From CAZRUA01 sp964603125 (GTDB taxonomy: Bacteria > Bacteroidota > Bacteroidia > B-17B0 > Aurantibacillaceae): a DNA stretch of 12,019 bases. The stretch spans positions 1 through 12,019 of the forward strand of contig CAZRUA010000110.1 in the NCBI GenBank assembly GCA_964603125.1. The letters run 5' to 3'. The notes below the pieces were generated by a model. The model saw only the letters and a list, made by a program, of their open reading frames with translations. It did no database searches and was not told the origin of the DNA. Shown here in pieces: positions 1 through 6,615 of this stretch. Position numbers and translations under genes: made by a program. Every line of letters begins with the position of its first letter. Position 1 is the stretch's first letter.

Positions 1-661
1 CAAAAACTAGGCTATCGCAATGACCGTAAAGCTCTTTGCTCATGTTACGATGCATTTGTAATTTAATACCCGATGTTGTAAACGAAAGTACATCCATATC
101 ACCATCTCCATCTAAATCGGAGAGGCCTGGTAAAGCTACATTGCTGCAGTATAATTGACCAATGTTAGGCGTACCAACAGGATTATAATCTGATTTTACC
201 AAACTATTATAAAGTGTAAATTGACAATTACCGGGCGTTGAAACATTTTTATATACCACAAGTCCCCCAAAACCAAGCGCATAGGTAAATAAATCTTCTT
301 TTCCGTCGCAATTAAAGTCGTAAAAAACCGCCCAATCGGTTACTGGAGGAAAATAATTAGCGTAATAAGGATCGTAAGTAAATGAGGCTGAGTTTGTTAT
401 ACCGTCAGAAAGGAAAGCTTTTAGCTTGTAGCCAGATTTGTCGAAAGAAACAATATCCTTAAAACCATCCTGATTTAGGTCGATTGAGCTCCATTCAGTG
501 AAATTTAATCCACCTGCCCAAGCATTTTTAAGTAACGTAGACGAAGTGTAAACTCTAACTGTATCAACTCTTTGAACCAGTAATTGAGCCTTGGTGTTCA
601 GCTTAAAAACTACAAAAAAAGCTAAAATAGCCCATATTTTATGTTTATTCGCCCTTTCCAT
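1..661 (-). CDS. Secreted FG-GAP/VCBS repeat protein, N-terminal part (cut by left edge)
   Basis: The reverse strand reads open from an ATG at 661 down to base 1, giving 220 residues with no stop; the C-terminus is outside the window. Residues 1-25 form a signal peptide (basic start, hydrophobic AILAFFVVF, then a cut near TKA/QL), so the protein is exported. Three calcium-loop motifs of the FG-GAP/VCBS type follow: D61-N63-D65-G-D69, D115-N117-D119-G-D123 and D182-D184-D186-D190, each followed by a hydrophobic residue. Such repeats build beta-propeller blades in extracellular Bacteroidota proteins, often adhesins or large surface proteins. A type IX secretion tail could lie off the left edge but is not seen. 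The specific ligand is unknown. It is divergent from secDF. The family call is firm; function is not. Confidence 0.85.
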   Translation of the reverse strand, partial: MERANKHKIWAILAFFVVFKLNTKAQLLVQRVDTVRVYTSSTLLKNAWAGGLNFTEWSSIDLNQDGFKDIVSFDKSGYKLKAFLSDGITNSASFTYDPYYANYFPPVTDWAVFYDFNCDGKEDLFTYALGFGGLVVYKNVSTPGNCQFTLYNSLVKSDYNPVGTPNIGQLYCSNVALPGLSDLDGDGDMDVLSFTTSGIKLQMHRNMSKELYGHCDSLVF

Positions 662-665
662 AGTA

Positions 666-673
666 CAAAAATA
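666..673 (-). promoter_or_regulatory. Candidate -7 element for the FG-GAP gene
   Basis: On the reverse strand this reads TATTTTTG, an exact match to the Bacteroidota -7 consensus TAnnTTTG. Only four bases separate it from the ATG at 661, so transcription would begin at or next to the start codon. No TTTG is found at the expected 19-21 base spacing upstream, so the call rests on the -7 element alone in AT-rich DNA. Confidence 0.4.
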
Positions 674-709
674 CTTAAAAATAAGCAAAAAATTGCCCTA
701 AAACTAAAA

Positions 710-740
710 TTGCTTATTCCAATTAGAAGTGATATATTTG
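710..740 (+). promoter_or_regulatory. Bacteroidota-type promoter of secDF
   Basis: A -33 element TTG at 710-712 is followed after exactly 20 bases by TATATTTG at 733-740, matching the TTTG-N(19-21)-TAnnTTTG arrangement used by the primary sigma factor of this phylum. The predicted start is near 744-746, leaving a leader of about 30 bases before the ATG at 776. That leader is A/T-rich with no Shine-Dalgarno sequence. Confidence 0.7.
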
Positions 741-775
741 CGACCCTAAAAATTAAAACGATTATTTAATAGATT

Positions 776-3700
776 ATGCAAAATAAAGGTATTATAACAT
801 TTTTTGCTGTGCTTTTAGCCATAGCATGCTTGTTTTATTTGTCATTTACGTGGGTAACACGCGGAGTTGAAAAGAAGGCGGAAGCTTACGCTAAAGCTTA
901 TGTTGAAAATCCAGTATTTAAGAAGAGTTTAGAAAAGTTTGCAGCAGGAAATGAAGCAGCAAAAAAGACTTATATAGATTCTGTAGTAGCAGCAAAAACT
1001 AGTAGATATTTAGATTCTTTAAAAGATGTAAATGTATACTTAGGTAGCTTTACTTACGAAGATTGTAAACGTAAAGAAATTAACTTAGGTTTGGACTTAC
1101 GTGGTGGTATGAGTGTAACGCTTGAAGTTTCTGTAGGTGACTTAATTCGTTCTTTATCTAATGATAATGACGATGCTGCTTTTAGAGCTGCAATTGAAGA
1201 CACTAAAAAGAATTTAGGTGTTAATGATAATAAAGATTTCATTACTTTATTCTATGACACTTACCGTGCTAAAAATCCAAATGGTAAATTAGCTCCATTG
1301 TTTGTAACTCCTGAAAATAAAGGGAAAATCACTTATCAATCAACAAATGATGAGGTAATTAAATTTATTACTGATCGTGTTAACGAATCTATTGATAATG
1401 CTGAATCTACATACAGAGGTCGTATTGAGAAATTTGGTATCGCTCAACCAACTATTAAAAAAATTGGTTCAACAGGTCGTATCATGGTTGAATTACCAGG
1501 TGCAAAGGATAAAGAAAGTGTACGTAACTTATTAATTCGTTCGGCTAACTTAGAGTTTTGGGAAACTTATGAAAATAGCGAAGTTGTAAATTACTTTGAA
1601 GCAGCTAACAAAAAATTAAAAATCGTTTTAAACCCAGTTGCAGCTAAGGATTCTACTTCAAATGATACGACAAAAGCAGTTGCTGATGTAAAAGCTGATT
1701 TAGCAAAAACTGATTCAGTTAAAAAAGATACTTCGAAAATTAAATCTTTAGCTTCTACTAATCCAACAGATTTAAAAGCTAAACAACAAAAACAAGCAGA
1801 TAGCTTAAAAATTGAGATGCCTTTATTTGGTCCATTTGGTCCAATTGCTCCAATGACTTACCAAAACGACAAGAAGCAAACAATGTTAGCTCCGGGTTCG
1901 GCGGTTGGTTATGTTAGTGTTGATGATACTGCAAAAGTTACGGAGTATTTAAAAAATCCAAAAGTTGCAGCTGTTTTCCCTAGCAAATTAAAATTCATGT
2001 ACGAAAGTAAGCCAATTAAAGGTTCTCGTACTTTAATTATGCATGCAATTAAAGTAACTGACTCTAAAGGTAAAGCTGCTTTATATGGTGATATTATTGA
2101 TGATGCAAGCAAAAATTTATCAAATGGTAAAATTGCTATCAATATGCGCATGAAACCAGAAGCTGCGGCTACTTGGGCAAAGTTGACCAAAGCAAATGCA
2201 CCAAAAGATGGTCAAGATGGCCGTTGTATAGCGGTTGTAATGGATAACATGGTTTATACTTCTCCACGTATTAATGGCGAAATTCCAAATGGTAGTTCTG
2301 AAATTACAGGTTCATTTGATGATAAAGAAGCTGAGGCTTTAGTAACTGTATTAAAGTCAGGTAAATTACCAGCCCCTGCTCGTATTGTTGAAGAGTCTAT
2401 TGTTGGTTCTTCTATCGCAGGAGAGAGTGTTAAAGCAGGTTTACTTTCTTTCGTATTAGCATTCGTTGTAATTTTAATATTTATGGCAATGTATTACAAT
2501 AAAGCAGGTTGGGTTGCTAACATCGCTTTATTGGTTAACTTATTCTTTGTTGTTGGTGTTTTAATTTCTTTTGGAGAAACATTAACATTACCAGGTATTG
2601 CAGGTATCGTATTAACAATTGGTTTAGCGGTGGATGCTAACATCCTTATCTTCGAACGTATTCGTGAAGAATTAGCTTTAGGTAAATCAACTGCCATTGC
2701 TATTAAAGAAGGTTTCAAACACGCTTTATCTTCTATCATTGACTCTAACGTAACTTTATTAATTTTAGGTATCATATTAGCTGCATTTGGTTCAGGTCCA
2801 GTTAAAGGTTTTGCTGTAACATTAATTATTGGTATTGCTACTTCATTATTTGCAGCTTTAATTTTATCTCGTATGATTTTAGAGTTAATGTTGAAACGCG
2901 GTATGAATGTTACTTTCGATAATAGCTTTACTCGTAATGCATTTAAGAATGCTTCTTTCGATTTCGTTGGTCGTCGTAAATTATACTATTCAATTTCAGC
3001 GGTTATTATTGCGCTAGGTGTTGTATTCTACTTTAAAAACGGTGGATTTAACTTAGGTGTTGATTTTAAAGGTGGTCGTACTTATACAGTTCGTTTTGGT
3101 AAGGATATGGATATTGATGCTGTTAAAAAAGCACTTCAAGTTTCTTTCCAATCTGAGCCAGAGGTTAAGACTGCAGGTTCAGGTTCACAATTAAAAATTA
3201 CAACTTCTTACCGTATTGCAGATAACAATCCAAACACGGATAGTGAAGTTGAAAAAATGTTACAAGGTGAGTTAGCAAAATTAGATCAAAGTGTTGTTAT
3301 TGTTAGTCAACAAACTGTAGGGCCAACAATTGCAACTTCAATTGTTTACGGAGCATACGCAACTGTATTAGCATCTTGTATTTTGATGTTCTTCTATATT
3401 GTTGTTCGATTCAAAAAATGGCAATATGGTTTAGGTGCGGTTGTGGCTTTATTCCATGACGTGTTAGTTGTATTATCTTTATATACTATTTGTCATAAGT
3501 TTTTACCTTTCTCTTTAGAGATTGGACAAGATTTCATCGCTGCTATCTTAACAGTAATGGGTTACACGATGACTGAAACAGTTGTTGTATTCGACCGTAT
3601 TCGTGAGCGTTTAGCTGATAGCGGAAAAGCTGATGTATTTGGTGAAGAGCGTAACAAGTTAATTAACTTCGCATTAAATAGCACATTAAGCCGTACAATC

Positions 3701-3865
3701 TTAACATCTTTAACTGTATTCTTCGTGTTAATCGTTATCTTCATATTTGGTGGTGATAGCTTACGTGGATTTACATTCGCATTGTTAATTGGTCGTATTA
3801 TTGGTACATATTCTTCATTATGTATTTCTACTCCAATCGTTGTTGATTTCGATAGAAAAAAATAA
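776..3865 (+). CDS. secDF: Protein translocase subunit SecDF (fused SecD-SecF)
   Basis: A 1029-residue inner-membrane RND-type protein that uses the proton gradient to help pull preproteins out of the SecYEG channel. The SecD half has a first helix (about 6-27), the LGLDLRGG motif at 104-111, a large periplasmic region, and helices from about 552 onward. Within these lies GIAGIVLTIGLAVDAN (607-622); D620 corresponds, from memory, to the proton-path aspartate of Thermus SecDF. The SecF half begins near 725, with LGVDFKGG at 760-767 and GYTMTETVVVFDRIRE at 929-944. Residues about 286-345 are a low-complexity K/D/S/T-rich insert in the periplasmic region, probably disordered. Arginine codons are mostly CGT, suggesting strong expression. 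The gene stands alone, with its own promoter and terminator. SecDF fusion is usual in Bacteroidota. Confidence 0.97.
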   Translation: MQNKGIITFFAVLLAIACLFYLSFTWVTRGVEKKAEAYAKAYVENPVFKKSLEKFAAGNEAAKKTYIDSVVAAKTSRYLDSLKDVNVYLGSFTYEDCKRKEINLGLDLRGGMSVTLEVSVGDLIRSLSNDNDDAAFRAAIEDTKKNLGVNDNKDFITLFYDTYRAKNPNGKLAPLFVTPENKGKITYQSTNDEVIKFITDRVNESIDNAESTYRGRIEKFGIAQPTIKKIGSTGRIMVELPGAKDKESVRNLLIRSANLEFWETYENSEVVNYFEAANKKLKIVLNPVAAKDSTSNDTTKAVADVKADLAKTDSVKKDTSKIKSLASTNPTDLKAKQQKQADSLKIEMPLFGPFGPIAPMTYQNDKKQTMLAPGSAVGYVSVDDTAKVTEYLKNPKVAAVFPSKLKFMYESKPIKGSRTLIMHAIKVTDSKGKAALYGDIIDDASKNLSNGKIAINMRMKPEAAATWAKLTKANAPKDGQDGRCIAVVMDNMVYTSPRINGEIPNGSSEITGSFDDKEAEALVTVLKSGKLPAPARIVEESIVGSSIAGESVKAGLLSFVLAFVVILIFMAMYYNKAGWVANIALLVNLFFVVGVLISFGETLTLPGIAGIVLTIGLAVDANILIFERIREELALGKSTAIAIKEGFKHALSSIIDSNVTLLILGIILAAFGSGPVKGFAVTLIIGIATSLFAALILSRMILELMLKRGMNVTFDNSFTRNAFKNASFDFVGRRKLYYSISAVIIALGVVFYFKNGGFNLGVDFKGGRTYTVRFGKDMDIDAVKKALQVSFQSEPEVKTAGSGSQLKITTSYRIADNNPNTDSEVEKMLQGELAKLDQSVVIVSQQTVGPTIATSIVYGAYATVLASCILMFFYIVVRFKKWQYGLGAVVALFHDVLVVLSLYTICHKFLPFSLEIGQDFIAAILTVMGYTMTETVVVFDRIRERLADSGKADVFGEERNKLINFALNSTLSRTILTSLTVFFVLIVIFIFGGDSLRGFTFALLIGRIIGTYSSLCISTPIVVDFDRKK

Positions 3866-3881
3866 TCGATAAAAATGAATT

Positions 3882-3917
3882 AAAGCCCGACTAGAAAACT
3901 CTAGTCGGGCTTTTTTG
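3882..3917 (+). terminator. Intrinsic terminator of secDF
   Basis: A near-perfect hairpin: AAAGCCCGACTAG at 3882-3894 pairs with CTAGTCGGGCTTT at 3901-3913, with the loop AAAACT (which can shrink to four bases). A run of T follows directly (3911-3916). It lies 17 bases after the secDF stop codon. Its T-tract runs into the promoter of the next gene. Confidence 0.9.
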
Positions 3918-3918
3918 T

Positions 3919-3949
3919 TTTGTAACTAATACCTTTTTGCGTATGTTTG
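3919..3949 (+). promoter_or_regulatory. Promoter of the SiaC-like gene
   Basis: TTTG at 3919-3922 and TATGTTTG at 3942-3949 are 19 bases apart and fit the Bacteroidota -33/-7 consensus well. Start of transcription is predicted near 3953, giving a short leader of about 17 bases to the ATG at 3970. The -33 box begins two bases after the secDF terminator. Confidence 0.7.
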
Positions 3950-3969
3950 TACAAACCTTTTGATATCTT

Positions 3970-4356
3970 ATGTCGCTTAAACCTATTTATCACGTAGAAG
4001 TAACTGAAACCACACCTAGTGTGGAGATTTACGAGAACACATTTAAAATCGTAGGTCGTTCATTACCCGAAAATGCAATTGCTTTTTTTCAACCTATATT
4101 AGATCAGGTTAAAGCTCATTATGATAAAGCGAAGCCACAAAAACTTACAGTTGATTTTTATTTCGAGTATTATAACACTTCATCTTCAAAAATGATAGCT
4201 AAGTTTTTAGGTTATTTTAAAGAATTATCAGAAAGAGGAACTGAAGTGAATTTTATCTGGAAATACTACGATGGAGATGATGATATGCTAGATGCCGGAA
4301 AGGAATATGAGATAGTGAATGGACTGAAATTTGAGTTTGTTTGTTTATACGATTAG
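3970..4356 (+). CDS. SiaC-family (DUF1987) regulatory protein
   Basis: A 128-residue soluble protein resembling the DUF1987/SiaC family. In Pseudomonas aeruginosa, SiaC is phosphorylated on a Thr by the kinase SiaB, dephosphorylated by SiaA, and when unphosphorylated activates the diguanylate cyclase SiaD. Features seen here: an N-terminal strand with TPSVEI (15-20), a PE at 33-34, and the family's central motif FEYYNTSSSKMI (65-76). T70 or one of S71-S73 would be the phosphorylated residue. Towards the end come FIWKYYDGDDDML and a final FEFVCLYD. The length is normal for the family. No kinase, phosphatase or GGDEF gene is in the window, so the partner is unknown. It shares its probable transcript with the lipoprotein gene 53 bases downstream. 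Family call is good; the pathway is inferred. Confidence 0.85.
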   Translation: MSLKPIYHVEVTETTPSVEIYENTFKIVGRSLPENAIAFFQPILDQVKAHYDKAKPQKLTVDFYFEYYNTSSSKMIAKFLGYFKELSERGTEVNFIWKYYDGDDDMLDAGKEYEIVNGLKFEFVCLYD

Positions 4357-4409
4357 ACTTTGGTATCAAATTTGAATATTGCTTAATACAAATACAAAAA
4401 ATACACAAA

Positions 4410-4790
4410 ATGAAAACGATTACAACAATTTTAATGAGCATTATTTTACTTACTAGTGCTTGTAGTGCTGAGAAAAAAGCTGCTAAAAAGGAAGCTGCTC
4501 GTTTGGCCGAAACAAATGTTAATTACCCTTTGGTGGTTGAATTTATAAGTATTGGAGCTGGAATTGATAATAAGGCGCTTGAAACGCTAAAAACAATGTC
4601 TAATTCACCAAAAAAATTGAAATATGTTAATCATACTTTTGGTCGTGAAGGCGAGATAGACTTCTGTTATTTACTTAAAGAGTTGAATGATAAGGAGAAA
4701 GCTAAATTTATTACTGATGTAAAGGAAGCTTTTAAAGGGAATAATTTGGTAATTCTGCACGAAAACAGCAAACCTGTTAATAAAAAGTAA
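4410..4790 (+). CDS. Small lipoprotein of unknown function
   Basis: A 126-residue protein. The chosen start at 4410 opens a typical lipoprotein signal: MKTITT, a hydrophobic run to residue 14, then TSAC with the lipidated cysteine at C18. The sequence just upstream is A-rich, as for other starts here. A longer in-frame start at 4341 would overlap the previous gene and bury the signal peptide, so it was not used. After the anchor comes a short Lys/Ala-rich linker (about 20-30), then a compact domain of about 90 residues with VVEFISIGAGID, a GREGEIDFCYLL segment containing the only other Cys, and a Lys-rich helix ending in VILHENSKP. I do not recognise the domain and assign no role. No terminator separates it from the SiaC-like gene, so the two are probably co-transcribed. 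Confidence 0.8.
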   Translation: MKTITTILMSIILLTSACSAEKKAAKKEAARLAETNVNYPLVVEFISIGAGIDNKALETLKTMSNSPKKLKYVNHTFGREGEIDFCYLLKELNDKEKAKFITDVKEAFKGNNLVILHENSKPVNKK

Positions 4791-4812
4791 AATTATTGAT
4801 TAAAAAATGAAG

Positions 4813-4843
4813 AAAATCAGGCTCGAAAGGCCTGATTTTTTTT
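4813..4843 (+). terminator. Intrinsic terminator after the lipoprotein gene
   Basis: AATCAGGC at 4815-4822 pairs with GCCTGATT at 4830-4837 around a seven-base loop. Further A-T pairs at the base (from 4813) and a long T-rich tail run to about 4843. It closes the SiaC-like/lipoprotein transcript. Its T-tract merges with the -7 element of pckA. Confidence 0.85.
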
Positions 4844-4850
4844 ATTTTTG
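4843..4850 (+). promoter_or_regulatory. Candidate -7 element of pckA
   Basis: TATTTTTG exactly matches TAnnTTTG and lies 26 bases before the pckA ATG, giving a predicted start near 4854 and an A-rich leader of about 23 bases. No TTTG is present at the expected -33 spacing, because that position falls inside the preceding terminator stem. Confidence 0.5.
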
Positions 4851-4876
4851 CACTCTCAACAAAAACAAACAAAATA

Positions 4877-6490
4877 ATGAACGAATTAGGAATAAAACCA
4901 GCTGATCAAAGCGTTTCACAATTGGGTCTTGGAAACGTTGCAATGGCGTATTGGAATCTTCAACCATCAGAGTTAGTAGAGGAAACTATTATCCGTGGAG
5001 AAGGAATTTTAGCAGATACAGGAGCTTTAGCAGTTGATACAGGTGAGTTTACTGGCCGTTCGCCAAAAGATAAGTTTGTAGTTTATGATGAAAATACAAA
5101 GGATTCAGTTTGGTGGGGTGATGTTAATAACCGTTTTGAAGCAGATAAATTTGATAGTTTATACAACCGTATGACTGCATATTTATCAGGAAAAGATATT
5201 TTCGTTCGTGATTCTTATGCTTGTGCTGATCCAACTTACCGTATCAATATTCGTGTAGTTAATGAGTATGCTTACAGTAATTTATTTGCTTATAACTTAT
5301 TTTTACGCCCTGAGGCTTCTGAATTAGAGTCATTTAAACACGATTGGTTGATTTTAAATGCTCCAGGTTTTAAGGCTGATCCTAAAATTGACGGAACTCG
5401 TCAACATAACTTTGCGATTATCAATTTCACTAAAAAAACAATTTTAATAGGTGGAACTGCTTATACAGGTGAAATTAAAAAATCTATTTTCACGGTATTA
5501 AATTATATTTTACCACACGAGAAGAAAGTTTTATCAATGCACTGTTCTGCAAACATTGGTAAAGATAATGATACAGCTATTTTCTTTGGTTTATCGGGTA
5601 CTGGTAAAACAACTTTATCTGCAGATCCTAATCGTGCTTTAATTGGTGATGATGAGCATGGCTGGAGTGATAAATCAGTATTTAACTTTGAAGGTGGTTG
5701 CTACGCGAAATGCGTTGATTTAACTGCTGAAAAGGAACCACAAATTTTTAATGCAATTAAATTTGGTTCGTTATTAGAGAATATCAATTTCTATGATAAC
5801 ACAACTAACGTTGATTTTTCTGATATTTCTAAAACAGAAAACACACGTGTTAGTTATCCATCTAACTATATCGCTAACGCTGTTAATCCTTCTGTTGGTG
5901 ATGTTCCAAAAAATATTTTCTTTTTAACTTGTGATGCATTTGGTGTTTTACCTCCAATCTCTAAGTTAACAACAGGTCAAGCAATGTATCACTTTATTTC
6001 AGGTTACACAGCTAAAGTAGCTGGTACTGAAATGGGTATTACTGAGCCAACTTTAACTTTCTCAGCTTGTTTTGGAAAAGCATTTTTACCATTACACCCA
6101 ACTAAATATGCTGAGTTATTAGGAGAGAAATTAAAAAACAATAAAGTAAATGTTTGGTTATTAAACACTGGCTGGGTTGGTGGAAAATACGGTGTAGGTA
6201 GTCGTATTAAATTATCATACACTCGTGCTTTAATTACTGCTGCTTTAAATGGTGAGTTAGATAAAGTTGAGTATGGCACAACTCCATATTTTAAATTAAA
6301 CTTCCCTAAATCATGTACTGGTGTTCCAAGCGAAATCTTAGAACCTAAAAATGCATGGGCAGATAAAAATGATTTCAATCAAACAGCACAAAACTTAGCT
6401 TCATCTTTCGTTAAGAATTTTGAACAATACGCAAGTGCTGCAAACGAAGAAATATTAGCAGCTGCTCCCCGAGCAGAGGTTACAGCATAA
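4877..6490 (+). CDS. pckA: Phosphoenolpyruvate carboxykinase (ATP)
   Basis: A 537-residue cytosolic enzyme of the usual length for ATP-dependent PEPCK, interconverting oxaloacetate + ATP with phosphoenolpyruvate + CO2 + ADP. It serves gluconeogenesis, or runs in the carboxylating direction in some fermenting bacteria. The family signatures are present in order: GRSPKDKF (60-67) for substrate binding; NEYAYSNLFAYNLFLRP (129-145); GEIKKSIF (198-205) with a metal-site lysine; the P-loop GLSGTGKTT (238-246), specific to the ATP class; the second kinase motif LIGDDEHGW (255-263); FEGGCYAK (271-278); and near 430 LNTGWVGGKYGVGSRI. No key residue is missing. About a dozen of its arginines use CGT, a sign of high expression. 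It is transcribed alone, with its own promoter element and terminator. Confidence 0.98.
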   Translation: MNELGIKPADQSVSQLGLGNVAMAYWNLQPSELVEETIIRGEGILADTGALAVDTGEFTGRSPKDKFVVYDENTKDSVWWGDVNNRFEADKFDSLYNRMTAYLSGKDIFVRDSYACADPTYRINIRVVNEYAYSNLFAYNLFLRPEASELESFKHDWLILNAPGFKADPKIDGTRQHNFAIINFTKKTILIGGTAYTGEIKKSIFTVLNYILPHEKKVLSMHCSANIGKDNDTAIFFGLSGTGKTTLSADPNRALIGDDEHGWSDKSVFNFEGGCYAKCVDLTAEKEPQIFNAIKFGSLLENINFYDNTTNVDFSDISKTENTRVSYPSNYIANAVNPSVGDVPKNIFFLTCDAFGVLPPISKLTTGQAMYHFISGYTAKVAGTEMGITEPTLTFSACFGKAFLPLHPTKYAELLGEKLKNNKVNVWLLNTGWVGGKYGVGSRIKLSYTRALITAALNGELDKVEYGTTPYFKLNFPKSCTGVPSEILEPKNAWADKNDFNQTAQNLASSFVKNFEQYASAANEEILAAAPRAEVTA

Positions 6491-6509
6491 ATAATGTCAC
6501 TATCTAATC

Positions 6510-6539
6510 AAAGCCATAGTGAAAACTATGGCTTTTTTT
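6510..6539 (+). terminator. Intrinsic terminator of pckA
   Basis: AAAGCCATAGT (6510-6520) pairs perfectly with ACTATGGCTTT (6525-6535) across a GAAA tetraloop and is followed by a T-tract to 6539. It begins 19 bases after the pckA stop codon. Confidence 0.92.
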
Positions 6540-6551
6540 ATGACAGTTCGT

Positions 6552-6569
6552 GTAATCTAAACAGATTAC
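6552..6569. promoter_or_regulatory. Perfect 7-bp inverted repeat upstream of argS
   Basis: GTAATCT (6552-6558), spacer AAAC, AGATTAC (6563-6569). It lies between the pckA terminator and the argS ATG at 6616. It has no T-tract, so it is not a terminator. It could be an operator or a small hairpin in the 5' region of argS; no consensus promoter was found nearby to decide which. A TATAAT at 6586-6591 is the only -10-like sequence, and it is not the type used in this phylum. Confidence 0.35.
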
Positions 6570-6615
6570 TTTATTAAAGAAGATTTATAATAGTACAATA
6601 CAAAATTAAAGTAAA

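Noticed and set aside
1631..1810. Low-complexity K/D/S/T-rich stretch in SecDF as a possible insertion or frameshift
   Set aside because: The frame is continuous and codon use matches the flanks; variable disordered inserts in the periplasmic region are common in SecDF of this phylum.
1054..3744. Reverse-strand open frames of 60-93 codons within secDF
   Set aside because: All are opposite the secDF coding frame, which has clear family motifs throughout; the reverse-strand products show no recognisable features.
4341..4409. Longer in-frame start for the lipoprotein gene
   Set aside because: It would overlap the end of the SiaC-like gene and place 23 extra residues in front of a complete lipoprotein signal peptide; the ATG at 4410 follows an A-rich leader typical of this genome.
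6586..6591. TATAAT as a sigma70-type -10 box of argS
   Set aside because: No -35 partner is present, and other promoters in the window follow the TAnnTTTG pattern; a chance match is likely in AT-rich DNA.
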